Assembly (NCBI RefSeq): GCF_030944405.1
Contig: NZ_CP132339.1
Coordinates: 3,038,001-3,102,000 of the forward strand
Source of the DNA: Janthinobacterium sp. J1-1
GTDB lineage: Bacteria > Pseudomonadota > Gammaproteobacteria > Burkholderiales > Burkholderiaceae_D
Reading direction: 5' to 3'
DNA length: 64,000 nucleotides
The notes under the pieces are model-generated. The model made no database searches and was not told the origin of the DNA. It saw only the letters and a list, made by a program, of their open reading frames with translations. Of the stretch, positions 37,667 to 46,880 are shown one piece after another. Numbering within the stretch: the stretch's first letter is position 1; each line of letters opens with the position of its first letter. The position numbers and the translations under genes are program-made.

Positions 37667-38425
37667 ATGACCACACCAATCGATATGCCCACCGTCCGCC
37701 TGGCCAAGCGCCTGGCCGAAGACTTGCCCTGTTCGCGCCGCGAGGCCGAACTGTATATCGAGGGCGGCTGGGTCACGGTCGATGGCGAGCTGGTCGAAGA
37801 GGCCGGCGCGCGCGTGGCCGACAAGCAGGAAGTGGTGCTGTTGCCGAACGCCACCCTGGACGAAATGCCGCCCGTGACCATCCTGCTGCACAAGCCGGCC
37901 GGGATCAATGGCGGCGTCGGCAGCGACGGCAAGCCTGCCCTGAGCTGCCTGCGTCCCGAAGAAATCTTTACGCCCGATAACGTCGCCCCCAGCTCCATTA
38001 CGCGTTTTCTGAAGCGCCATCTGATCGGCCTGACGGTCACCAATCCGCTGGAAACCATGGCCTCGGGCCTGCTGGTGTTCACCCAGGATTTCCGCGTCGC
38101 CCGCAAACTGGTCGACGAAGCGAAAACGGTGGAGCAGGAATTCATCGTCGAAGTAGCGGGCCAGATCGCCGAGGGTGGCCTGGCGCTGCTCAATCACGGC
38201 CTGCCGTTCAATGGCAAGCCGCTGCCGCCGATGAAGGTCAGCTGGCAGAATGAAACCAGGCTGCGTTTTGCGCTGAAAAACGTGCAGCCGGGCCAGCTGG
38301 CCCATATGTGCCGCATGGTGGGCCTGGAGGTGGTGGCCATCAAGCGCCTGCGTATCGGCCGCATCTCGATGGGCGCCATGCCCGCAAGCCAGTGGCGCTA
38401 CCTGCAGGGCTACGAACGATTCTAA
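37667..38425 (+). CDS. RsuA/RluF-like pseudouridine synthase, catalytic motif altered
   Basis: 252 residues. An N-terminal S4 RNA-binding domain (RLAKRLAEDLPCSRREAE) and an RsuA-family domain (ILLHKPAGINGGVG, TVEQEFIVEV, QLAHMCRMVGLEVVAIKRL). The family motif GRLD-x-D-T-x-GLL reads NPLETMASGLL: the catalytic Asp is Glu129, and the preceding Arg is Pro. It may be a slow or inactive synthase that still binds rRNA. No ribosome binding site is obvious at the ATG. Confidence 0.82.
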   Translation: MTTPIDMPTVRLAKRLAEDLPCSRREAELYIEGGWVTVDGELVEEAGARVADKQEVVLLPNATLDEMPPVTILLHKPAGINGGVGSDGKPALSCLRPEEIFTPDNVAPSSITRFLKRHLIGLTVTNPLETMASGLLVFTQDFRVARKLVDEAKTVEQEFIVEVAGQIAEGGLALLNHGLPFNGKPLPPMKVSWQNETRLRFALKNVQPGQLAHMCRMVGLEVVAIKRLRIGRISMGAMPASQWRYLQGYERF

Positions 38426-38426
38426 G

Positions 38427-38546
38427 GACGCCTGAGCAAACCTACTGCGCGTCGCGCTTTGCGGCCTGCGATGCTCACCGTGCTCAAGCACGGTTGCGCT
38501 TCTTAGCCACAAATCACTGCCGCTCGCTACGGTTTTCTCAGGCGTC
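38427..38546. repeat. 120-bp palindromic MITE-like repeat
   Basis: Terminal inverted repeats at 38427-38442 (GACGCCTGAGCAAACC) and 38531-38546 (GGTTTTCTCAGGCGTC) match at 15 of 16 bases. The centre is a perfect hairpin, ACCGTGCT-CA-AGCACGGT (38477-38494). It begins one base after the pseudouridine synthase stop and ends before the stop of the opposing haemoglobin gene, so it may also serve as a bidirectional 3' barrier. Confidence 0.7.
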
Positions 38547-38552
38547 GTGACG

Positions 38553-38990
38553 TTAGTGATTTTCTTGTAAGTGCCGCAGTTCTGCGGCATGGCTTTCCGC
38601 AAAGCTTTTCCAGAGCCGCTCGGCGATGCGCAGGGCGATGGCGTCGGCCTTTTCCTGCAAGGCCGGATTGCCCATGCTTTCGGTGGTGGCGAAGAACAGG
38701 GTCAGCCAGCGGCGGAACATGCACGGCGTCAGGTTTTCCATCTGTGCGTGCTGCGCCAGCGGCTTGCCGTGGTAGCGCATGGTGCCGCGCAGCAGGCCTG
38801 ACCAGAAGTCGACCAGGGTCGCCAGGTGCTCGTCCCAATTCTTGACTTCACGGCCGAATACGGGCCCGAGCATGGCGTCTTCGCGGGCGGCCGCATAAAA
38901 GGTGTGGACGAGTCGCGCGACTTCTTCTTCGGTACAGATTTCCGTGCGCGATGTGAGGATATGAACGTGGGGTGGGGGAGCGGTTTTCAT
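38553..38990 (-). CDS. Group III truncated haemoglobin
   Basis: 145 residues, typical of trHbIII (2-on-2 globin). Conserved TLVDFWSGLLRGTMRYHG, the proximal His in LAQHAQM, and FRRWLTLFFATTE. Probably binds O2 or NO and helps against nitrosative or oxidative stress. I use the Met at 38990; an ATG 51 bases upstream would add a sequence not seen in the family. Confidence 0.9.
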   Translation of the reverse strand: MKTAPPPHVHILTSRTEICTEEEVARLVHTFYAAAREDAMLGPVFGREVKNWDEHLATLVDFWSGLLRGTMRYHGKPLAQHAQMENLTPCMFRRWLTLFFATTESMGNPALQEKADAIALRIAERLWKSFAESHAAELRHLQENH

Positions 38991-39059
38991 GGCATGCCAT
39001 GATGGCAGAGCCGCCCCCTGTGCTTCAATGACGCAGGTCAAGCGGCTGCAAATTGCGGC

Positions 39060-39590
39060 TCAGGCGGCAACCTTTTTGCTCTTCTTGGCGGGCGCAGGCA
39101 GCTGCACGATCTGCGTGCCCAGCAGCTTGTCGTGCAGAAACTGGCCGTTGCCGGTAAATAGCGCCGTGCTTGACCAGGCCAGCATGCCGATGCCGATCGC
39201 CGACAGGGCCTGCCAGTGCTGCAAGTCCAGCACATACGACACCAGGATGCCGGGCAGCAGCCACATCCACGCCAGCACATAGCGGCATGCGGCCAGGCGC
39301 AGCGGCACGTGGGCCTGGCCGGGCAGCACCACCTTCAGGCGCCAGGTCTTCATGGCCAGGGTTTGCCCCTCGCGGCTCCATTGGTGAATGAAATAGGCGC
39401 CCATCACCAAGAAGGCCAGGCATTGGCGCATGTGTTCGGTGAGCGGCGTATGCGCACCCTGCACGGCCAGTTCAAAGATCAAAAAGGGCAGGAACAGCAC
39501 GGCCAGCGCCAGCAAGGACTCATACACGATGGAAATCAGGCGCCGCTTGATGGTGGGCACGGTGGTCGATGCAACGGTGTTATCTGGCAT
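39060..39590 (-). CDS. RDD family membrane protein
   Basis: 176 residues with the RDD signature (TIKRRLISIVYE at 13-24, the Arg pair before helix 1), three or four membrane helices and LHDKLLGTQIV in the last part. Function unknown; some members affect ion homeostasis. Overlaps the DUF3106 gene by 11 bases and closes the sigma-factor operon. The C-terminus is Lys-rich. Confidence 0.9.
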   Translation of the reverse strand: MPDNTVASTTVPTIKRRLISIVYESLLALAVLFLPFLIFELAVQGAHTPLTEHMRQCLAFLVMGAYFIHQWSREGQTLAMKTWRLKVVLPGQAHVPLRLAACRYVLAWMWLLPGILVSYVLDLQHWQALSAIGIGMLAWSSTALFTGNGQFLHDKLLGTQIVQLPAPAKKSKKVAA

Positions 39591-40257
39591 AGTCGGGCAA
39601 TGAGCTGGGGGTGGCAGGCGTTACCACGGGCGCTGCCGGGATCGTGACCGGGACGGCAGGGGCGGGCACAGGTACGGTGGGCACCGGCGGCACCGTGATC
39701 ACGGCGGGCGGGCGTATGTCCGGCCTGGCGACCGGGACTTTTTTCGGCACGGCTTCGGCCGCCAGTTTTTTCTTTTGTTCTTCCGGCAATTGCTGGTATT
39801 GCTCCCACTGCGCCGACTTCTGGCCCGGATCGATCTTCTTGGCGCGCGCATAGTTCTCGCGCACCGTGCGGCGCTGTTCGGGCGTTAGCTTGATCCAGTC
39901 GCGCATGCGTTCGTGCACGCGCGCCTGCTCGTCCGGTTTCATCGAGGCAAAACGGTTCGCGATATCGAGCCACTTCTGCTTGCGCGGCGCATCGAGCTTG
40001 TTCCACTCGCCGGCCAGCGGCTGCAGGGCCGCTTGCTGGGCCCGCGACAGGCTGGCCCACTGCGATTTGCCGGCATTTTTCACCGGCACGGCTGGCGCGG
40101 CGGGCTTGAGCGCCGGGACTGCCTTGGCGGCGGGAGCGGCCGGTGGTGCATCCTGGTTGGCGTACACCCAGGAGGCGCCCGCCAGCGCGCAGGCGCCCAG
40201 CACGACGCCGCCGGCCATCCAGCTTTTGCGTACCTTGCTTGCGGTGGCGTCGGCCAT
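39580..40257 (-). CDS. DUF3106 domain protein
   Basis: 225 residues. One N-terminal membrane helix (about 15-35, WMAGGVVLGACALAGASW), an Ala/Pro linker, a helical DUF3106 core with repeated W/L/PL and LTPEQRRTVRENY, and a Pro/Val-rich tail. Probably a periplasmic protein anchored in the inner membrane. It starts by a TAATG overlap with DUF3619. In the operon of an ECF sigma factor, so likely part of an envelope response. Function unknown. Confidence 0.87.
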   Translation of the reverse strand: MADATASKVRKSWMAGGVVLGACALAGASWVYANQDAPPAAPAAKAVPALKPAAPAVPVKNAGKSQWASLSRAQQAALQPLAGEWNKLDAPRKQKWLDIANRFASMKPDEQARVHERMRDWIKLTPEQRRTVRENYARAKKIDPGQKSAQWEQYQQLPEEQKKKLAAEAVPKKVPVARPDIRPPAVITVPPVPTVPVPAPAVPVTIPAAPVVTPATPSSLPDYAR

Positions 40258-40661
40258 TATTGCTCGCGTTTCGTCAGGTAGGCATTGAAGCCATGGTCCA
40301 TATAGGCCGACAGCGGCAGTTCGTCCGACAGCACGGCGGCGTCGAGTTCGGCCAGTTCGGCGATCTGCTGCTCCTGCTCGAACTGGTAGATGCCGGCGCC
40401 GCCGGCCACCAGCAGCAACAGCGGAACGATCACGCTCATGCGGCTCAGCCACGACAGCGGCTCGGCAAACAGGTGGGTAGCGATGCCGGCGAGCACGTTC
40501 TGGCGTGCCGCCACGCGCGCGGGCGCGTCGGCCTTCTTGCGCGCCATGGCCGCCTTGCGCGCGGCCGCCAGGCGGTCGGTGGTCGAGGCCGGCAGGTCGT
40601 CGAGCTTTTCGTTCAGCGCATGCCGCACTTTGTAGGCGAAATTGAGGTCGTCGGTATTCAT
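40257..40661 (-). CDS. DUF3619 protein, putative anti-sigma factor
   Basis: 134 residues; a cytoplasmic N-terminal part (MNTDDLNFAYKVRHALNEKL), one membrane helix (about 77-95, VIVPLLLLVAGGAGIY) and a short periplasmic tail. It directly follows the ECF sigma gene (4-base overlap), the place and topology of an anti-sigma factor. That role is inferred; DUF3619 has no known activity. Confidence 0.85.
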   Translation of the reverse strand: MNTDDLNFAYKVRHALNEKLDDLPASTTDRLAAARKAAMARKKADAPARVAARQNVLAGIATHLFAEPLSWLSRMSVIVPLLLLVAGGAGIYQFEQEQQIAELAELDAAVLSDELPLSAYMDHGFNAYLTKREQ

Positions 40662-41227
40662 AGTTGTATTCCCTTGGCTTTCAGCGATTCGGCGAGCGTG
40701 TGGGTAGCTCTTGAGCAATGTGTTTTCACGCTGCCTTCCGAGCAGCCCATCGCCAGCGCCGTTTCAGCCACGTCCATATCCTGCCAATAACGCATGAGGA
40801 AGGCTTCGCGTTGACGCGCGGGCAGTTTTTGTACCTCTTCATCAATCAAATCAAGGATCTGCGCGCGTTCGACCTGGTCGGCCGACGATTCGGCGGCGTT
40901 GGATCCCTGCTCCGATTGATAGGTGTCGAGTATATCAAAGTCCTCATGCTCGTCACCCGATGGTTTCATGCCCGAAAACAGGCTGACCCAGGTGTTGCGC
41001 ACCTTTTCGCGGCGGAAGTAATCGAGGATGGTCGTTTGCAGGATGCGCTGGAACAGCATCGGCAGTTCGGCCGCCGGTTTGTCGCCGTATTTTTCGGCCA
41101 GCTTGATCATCGCGTCCTGCACGATGTCGAGCGCGGATTCTTCCTTGCGTACGGCATAGGCGGCCTGCTTGAAAGCGCGCCGCTCCACATGTTCGAGAAA
41201 ATCGGATAGTTCTTTGTCTGTTGCCAT
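40658..41227 (-). CDS. ECF-type RNA polymerase sigma factor
   Basis: 189 residues with region 2 (ALDIVQDAMIKLAEKYGD, LDYFRREKVRNTW) and region 4 (LPARQREAFLMRYWQDMDVAETALAMGCSEGSVKTH). First gene of the sigma-DUF3619-DUF3106-RDD operon. The ATG at 41227 lacks a clear ribosome binding site, but the extra upstream frame is not conserved-looking. Probably controls an envelope or stress regulon. Confidence 0.9.
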   Translation of the reverse strand: MATDKELSDFLEHVERRAFKQAAYAVRKEESALDIVQDAMIKLAEKYGDKPAAELPMLFQRILQTTILDYFRREKVRNTWVSLFSGMKPSGDEHEDFDILDTYQSEQGSNAAESSADQVERAQILDLIDEEVQKLPARQREAFLMRYWQDMDVAETALAMGCSEGSVKTHCSRATHTLAESLKAKGIQL

Positions 41228-41719
41228 GCGGTAAGGAGCGAGCCGGTGGCTGCGTGGGCTGTGGGCGGGAGGTGGCCTGCATTGTGCAAACTGAGCGCAT
41301 GCTAGCAAAAAATGTGCAATTCCGCATGATTTTTGCACCTTGAGCGCGCAAAAAGCCGGTTTGGAATACATTTTCCTTGACCATCATGGTGCGACGCGAT
41401 AACGTATGGGACGCTTTGAACACCCCAAAGCTCTATGGTCAAGTTGCAACTGGCACACAACGCCACCAGCGACAAGACGCGCTTTCATTTGTAGGCAGTT
41501 TGTTCTAACCCGCGCCACAAGCGCGAGCGGTTCGTACAGTCGCCACAGAAACTCCGGCCAAACGAGTTGCGTTAAGCGTTGTTTTGCAAGGTATCTATGG
41601 GTGCCCGAAGAAATTGCGTGACCGCATGAAAAGGGAAGCAGGAAGACTGTAGCGTCAGGCGTACCTCGTCAGGAAAGAACATCCGATCAATCTCCAATGG
41701 ACCTTGAAAGGAATGTTTC
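41228..41719 (+). other. 492-base gap between the sigma operon and ilvB
   Basis: Divergent region that must carry promoters for the sigma factor operon and for ilvBNC. I see no leader peptide rich in Ile, Val or Leu codons and no attenuator with a T-run. Only small weak hairpins (for example GCTTTG/CAAAGC near 41412-41431) stand out. The 71-codon frame at 41406-41621 looks non-coding. Confidence 0.5.
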
Positions 41720-43471
41720 ATGAATACCGAAGCAAGAGGATCTGCCTCGGGACCGGCCATCGGTCCCATTACCGGCGCGGAAATCGTCGTGCGCTGTCTG
41801 GCTGAAGAAGGCGTCGAGCACGTCTTTGGTTACCCGGGCGGAGCCGTACTGTATATCTACGACGCCATCTTCCAGCAAAACAAATTCCAGCATATCCTGG
41901 TACGCCATGAGCAGGCCGCCGTGCACGCCGCCGACGCCTATTCGCGCAGCTCCAACAAAGTCGGTGTGGCCATTGTCACGTCCGGCCCAGGAGTCACCAA
42001 TGCCGTGACCGGTCTGTCGACCGCTTACATGGACTCCATCCCGATGGTCGTCATTTCCGGCCAGGTGCCGAGCCATGCGATCGGCCAGGATGCCTTCCAG
42101 GAATGCGACACCGTGGGCATCACCCGCCCCGTCGTCAAGCACAACTTCCTCGTCAAGGACGTGAAAGACCTGGCTGCGACGATCAAGAAAGCGTTCTTTA
42201 TTGCCCGCACCGGCCGTCCCGGTCCCGTGCTGGTCGATATCCCCAAGGATATCAGCATGCACAAGTGCAATTTCGACTATCCGAAGGAAGTCGAGATGCG
42301 CTCCTACCGTCCGGTTGACAAGGGCCATTCGGGCCAGATCCGCAAGGCCGTGCAGCTGCTGCTGCAAGCCGAACGTCCGATGATCTACACGGGCGGCGGC
42401 GTGATCCTGGCGCATGCGGCCCCCGAGCTGAACAAGCTGGTCGACCGCCTTGGTTTCCCGTGCACCAACACCTTGATGGGTTTGGGCGGCTACCGCGCCT
42501 CGAGCGAACAGTTTGTCGGCATGCCCGGCATGCACGGCACCTACGAAGCGAACATGGCGATGCAGAACTGCGACGTGCTGATCGCCATCGGCGCCCGTTT
42601 CGATGACCGCGTGATCGGCAACCCGAAACACTTCGCCTCGCATCCGCGCAAGATCATTCACGTCGACATCGATCCATCGTCGATCTCGAAGCGCGTGAAA
42701 GTCGATATTCCCATCGTCGGCAACGTCAAGGATGTGCTGATCGAGTTCCTGGCGCAACTGGACGCGGCCGAAGCGAAACCAAACGTCAATGCATTGAGCA
42801 ACTGGTGGAAGCAGATCGCCGAATGGCGTGGCCGCGACTGCCTGAAGTATCCGAGCTCGGACCTGGTCATCAAGCCGCAATCGGTGGTGGAAAAAGTATT
42901 CCAGATCACCAAGGGCGATGCCTTCATCACGTCCGACGTGGGCCAGCACCAGATGTGGGCCGCGCAATACTACCGCTTCGACAAGCCGCGCCGCTGGATC
43001 AATTCCGGTGGCCTGGGCACCATGGGGGTCGGCTTGCCGTACGCCATGGGCGTGCAGATGGCCAATCCGGACGCGACGGTTGCCTGCATCACCGGCGAAG
43101 GTTCGATCCAGATGTGCATCCAGGAGCTCGCCACGTGCAAGCAGTATCACCTGACGCCGAAAATCATCATGCTCAACAACCGTTTCCTCGGCATGGTGCG
43201 CCAGTGGCAGGAAATCGATTACGGCTCGCGCTATTCCGAGTCCTACATGGATTCGCTGCCCGACTTTGAAAAGCTGGCCGAGGCCTATGGCCACGTCGGT
43301 ATGAAAATTGAAAAACCGGGCGACGTCGACGGCGCCCTGAAAGAGGCGTTCGGCATGAAAGACAGGCTGGTATTCATGAACTTTATTACCGACCAGTCCG
43401 AAAACGTGTGGCCGATGGTGAAAGCCGGCAAAGGCTTGTCCGAAATGATGCTCGGCTCGGAGGACCTGTAA
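41720..43471 (+). CDS. ilvB: Acetolactate synthase, large (catalytic) subunit
   Basis: 583-residue thiamine-diphosphate enzyme that joins two pyruvates, or pyruvate and 2-oxobutyrate, first common step of branched-chain amino acid synthesis. Visible: FGYPGGAVLYIYDA, RHEQAAVHAADAY (catalytic Glu), central FAD domain, and TPP-binding GEGSIQM with the LNNRFLGMV loop. AAAGGAATG precedes the ATG. First gene of ilvBNC. Confidence 0.97.
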   Translation: MNTEARGSASGPAIGPITGAEIVVRCLAEEGVEHVFGYPGGAVLYIYDAIFQQNKFQHILVRHEQAAVHAADAYSRSSNKVGVAIVTSGPGVTNAVTGLSTAYMDSIPMVVISGQVPSHAIGQDAFQECDTVGITRPVVKHNFLVKDVKDLAATIKKAFFIARTGRPGPVLVDIPKDISMHKCNFDYPKEVEMRSYRPVDKGHSGQIRKAVQLLLQAERPMIYTGGGVILAHAAPELNKLVDRLGFPCTNTLMGLGGYRASSEQFVGMPGMHGTYEANMAMQNCDVLIAIGARFDDRVIGNPKHFASHPRKIIHVDIDPSSISKRVKVDIPIVGNVKDVLIEFLAQLDAAEAKPNVNALSNWWKQIAEWRGRDCLKYPSSDLVIKPQSVVEKVFQITKGDAFITSDVGQHQMWAAQYYRFDKPRRWINSGGLGTMGVGLPYAMGVQMANPDATVACITGEGSIQMCIQELATCKQYHLTPKIIMLNNRFLGMVRQWQEIDYGSRYSESYMDSLPDFEKLAEAYGHVGMKIEKPGDVDGALKEAFGMKDRLVFMNFITDQSENVWPMVKAGKGLSEMMLGSEDL

Positions 43472-43473
43472 CC

Positions 43474-43965
43474 ATGCGCCATATTATTTCTGTCTTGCTG
43501 GAAAACGAAGCCGGTGCCCTGTCGCGCGTGGTGGGCCTGTTCTCTGCCCGCGGCTATAACATCGAAACCCTGACCGTGGCGCCGACCGAAGATGCAACCC
43601 TGTCGCGCATGACCATCGTCACCAGCGGTTCGGACGACATCATCGAGCAGATCACCAAGCACCTGAACCGTCTCATTGAAGTGGTGAAGGTGGTGGACCT
43701 GACCGAAGGCCAGCATATCGAACGCGAGTTGATGCTGATCAAGGTGCGCGCCGTGGGCAAGGAACGCGAAGAAATGAAGCGCACCGCCGATATCTTCCGC
43801 GGCCGCATCATCGACGTGACCGAAAAGACCTACACGATCGAGCTGACGGGCAACAAGGTCAAGCTCGACGCGTTCATCGATTCGATCGACCGCGCCTCGA
43901 TCCTGGAAACCGTCCGCACGGGCGGTTCGGGCATCGGCCGCGGCGAACGCATCCTCAAAGTATAA
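43474..43965 (+). CDS. ilvN: Acetolactate synthase, small (regulatory) subunit
   Basis: 163 residues with an N-terminal ACT domain (MRHIISVLLENEAGALSRV, VGLFSARGYNIETL) that binds valine for feedback inhibition. Two bases after the large subunit stop, GGAGG upstream. Length matches IlvH/IlvN of the long type. Confidence 0.97.
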   Translation: MRHIISVLLENEAGALSRVVGLFSARGYNIETLTVAPTEDATLSRMTIVTSGSDDIIEQITKHLNRLIEVVKVVDLTEGQHIERELMLIKVRAVGKEREEMKRTADIFRGRIIDVTEKTYTIELTGNKVKLDAFIDSIDRASILETVRTGGSGIGRGERILKV

Positions 43966-45051
<1,086 letters not shown>

Positions 45052-45070
45052 GCAGTTTTTTGCATGACGA

Positions 45071-45093
45071 AGCCGGCGCAAGCCGGCTTTTTT
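45071..45093 (+). terminator. Rho-independent terminator after ilvC
   Basis: AGCCGGC-GCAA-GCCGGCT followed by six T residues, 20 bases after the ilvC stop. Confidence 0.9.
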
Positions 45094-45216
45094 CATGGCC
45101 GCCTTTGGTACATTGATATACTTTCATTCTGTTGTAAATGATGCACGACGCTGGCGCCCGCCGGTGTTACTCTGAGCGATGCCGGTTTCCGGCCATATCT
45201 TGATCAGGAGGCACAC

Positions 45217-46167
45217 GTGCACACGATAGCCCTGGCTACGCTCCCAACTCGTTTGTTGGGCCTGTTTCTGACCACCGTTCTGACATTCTTTCCCTTCACC
45301 AGCACCCAGGCGGCGGTTCCTGCCTATCCCGCAAGCTTCAAGACCATGACGATCGCCACCGCCGATGGCACGCTGCATGTACGCGTGGGCGGTTCCGGCC
45401 CGGCCGTGTTGCTGATACACGGCTTTGGCGATACCGGCGACATGTGGGCGCCGCTGGCGGCCGCATTGGCAGCGGAACATACCGTGGTGGCACCCGACCT
45501 GCGCGGCATGGGGCTGTCCTCGCGCCCGGCGGGCGGTTACGACAAGCGTACCCAGGCTGCCGACATGCGGGCCGTGCTCGACAAGCTGGGCATAGCTCAT
45601 GCCGACGTGGTCGGACACGATATCGGCACCATGGTGGCCTACGCTTATGCGGCCCGCTACCCCGACCAGACCGACCGGCTGGTGGTGATGGATGCACCGG
45701 TGCCCGGCATTCCGCCGTGGGAACAGATCGTGCGCAGTCCGCAGCTGTGGCATTTCTCGTTTGGCGGCCCCGACGCCGAGCGCCTGGTGGCCGGGCGCGA
45801 GCGCATCTATCTGGACCGTTTCTGGAATGAATTTGCCGGCACGCCGTCCAAAATAGACGAGGAAACGCGGCGCCATTATGCGAAGCTGTATGCGCGCAAG
45901 GGCGCGATGCATGCGGCCTTCGCGCAGTTCCTGGCCATACCGCAAGACGCCGAAGACAATCTGCGCTCGATGGCCACCAAACTGACCATGCCGGTGCTGG
46001 CGATCGGCGGCGCCAAGTCCTTCGGCGCCAACGAAGCCGTCGTCATGCGCAATGCGGCCGTGAACGTGACGGAACTGGTGGTACCCGACGCCGGCCACTG
46101 GCTGATGGAAGAGCAGCCGGTGGTGACGGTGGACGCCATCAAGGCCTTCCTCAAACGCGATAAATAA
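45217..46167 (+). CDS. Secreted alpha/beta hydrolase, epoxide hydrolase/dehalogenase-like
   Basis: 316 residues. GTG start, with a perfect AGGAGG (45206-45211) at 5-base spacing. A Sec signal peptide ends near TQAA (about residue 33). HGFGDTGDMW is the oxyanion loop, GHDIGT places an Asp nucleophile as in soluble epoxide hydrolases and dehalogenases, and the catalytic His is in DAGHWLMEE. Probably periplasmic. Transcribed alone. Confidence 0.87.
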   Translation: MHTIALATLPTRLLGLFLTTVLTFFPFTSTQAAVPAYPASFKTMTIATADGTLHVRVGGSGPAVLLIHGFGDTGDMWAPLAAALAAEHTVVAPDLRGMGLSSRPAGGYDKRTQAADMRAVLDKLGIAHADVVGHDIGTMVAYAYAARYPDQTDRLVVMDAPVPGIPPWEQIVRSPQLWHFSFGGPDAERLVAGRERIYLDRFWNEFAGTPSKIDEETRRHYAKLYARKGAMHAAFAQFLAIPQDAEDNLRSMATKLTMPVLAIGGAKSFGANEAVVMRNAAVNVTELVVPDAGHWLMEEQPVVTVDAIKAFLKRDK

Positions 46168-46252
46168 AGGCCGTGTTCATGCCGCATGCGGTGCATCGGC
46201 CAACATCCGGTAGTATCCGTGTCTTCATAGTCGTTGAAGCGCCGGTTGAACC

Positions 46253-46702
46253 ATGCTTGTTTATTCAAAAGTTATCGTTGGAAATTTGAACTCGCTCAAG
46301 CGCCCGGTCGCGGTTGCCATCAGTTGCTGGTTCCTGATGCTGGGATCGCTGTCATCGCTGGCCTCGGCTTACCTGGGCCGCAACGATCCCGTGATGATGG
46401 CGTGGATGGCGCGCGGCCCGGTTCCAGCCGAGGCGCAATATGCGATCCTGCTCGGTGGCCTGGGCATCACGCTGGCAACCGCGGTGGCCATGCTGCAAGG
46501 GCATCGTGGCGCGCGCACGGTGTACGTGGCGTGGAGCGTGATCGATATCGCCGTCAGCCTGGCCACCGTGCCCGTCAAGACCGGCGTCCTGCCTGGTGCA
46601 ATCACGTTTGCCGTCATCTGCGCGTTCCTGTTCAGTCCGAAATCAAATGCCTGGTTTTCGCCGCGCAAGGCGGCCAATGATGCGAGCATGACGGCCGCTT
46701 GA
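46253..46702 (+). CDS. Hypothetical inner-membrane protein
   Basis: 149 residues with four hydrophobic segments (about 18-38, 62-82, 88-108 and 113-130) and a polar tail. Not recognised as a named family. No clear ribosome binding site before the ATG. No functional clue from neighbours. Confidence 0.6.
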   Translation: MLVYSKVIVGNLNSLKRPVAVAISCWFLMLGSLSSLASAYLGRNDPVMMAWMARGPVPAEAQYAILLGGLGITLATAVAMLQGHRGARTVYVAWSVIDIAVSLATVPVKTGVLPGAITFAVICAFLFSPKSNAWFSPRKAANDASMTAA

Positions 46703-46744
46703 GCCCGGATGTTTTTCGTGTGCACGCTTTTGGTGCGTTTGCGC

Positions 46745-46785
46745 TACAATTCCGCCCTTCCTTTGCCGTTGCGCCCGCAACGGCA
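46745..46785 (+). promoter_or_regulatory. -10 (TACAAT) and leader hairpin of the MFS exporter gene
   Basis: TACAAT at 46745-46750, then a 10-bp stem TGCCGTTGCG/CGCAACGGCA at 46764-46785. The gene starts at 46881, so the leader is about 125 bases. Confidence 0.45.
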
Positions 46786-46880
46786 TCTGTTTCGGTTTCT
46801 GCCGACCGCAACGCGCATTACCGCTAGATAATAGCACGCCAGGCTTTTGCAACATCGCCTGCGCAACCCGAGGTACCCAC

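Noticed and set aside
41406..41621. 71-codon frame as an ilv leader peptide
   Set aside because: Not enriched in branched-chain codons, no attenuator follows, and no ribosome binding site is visible.
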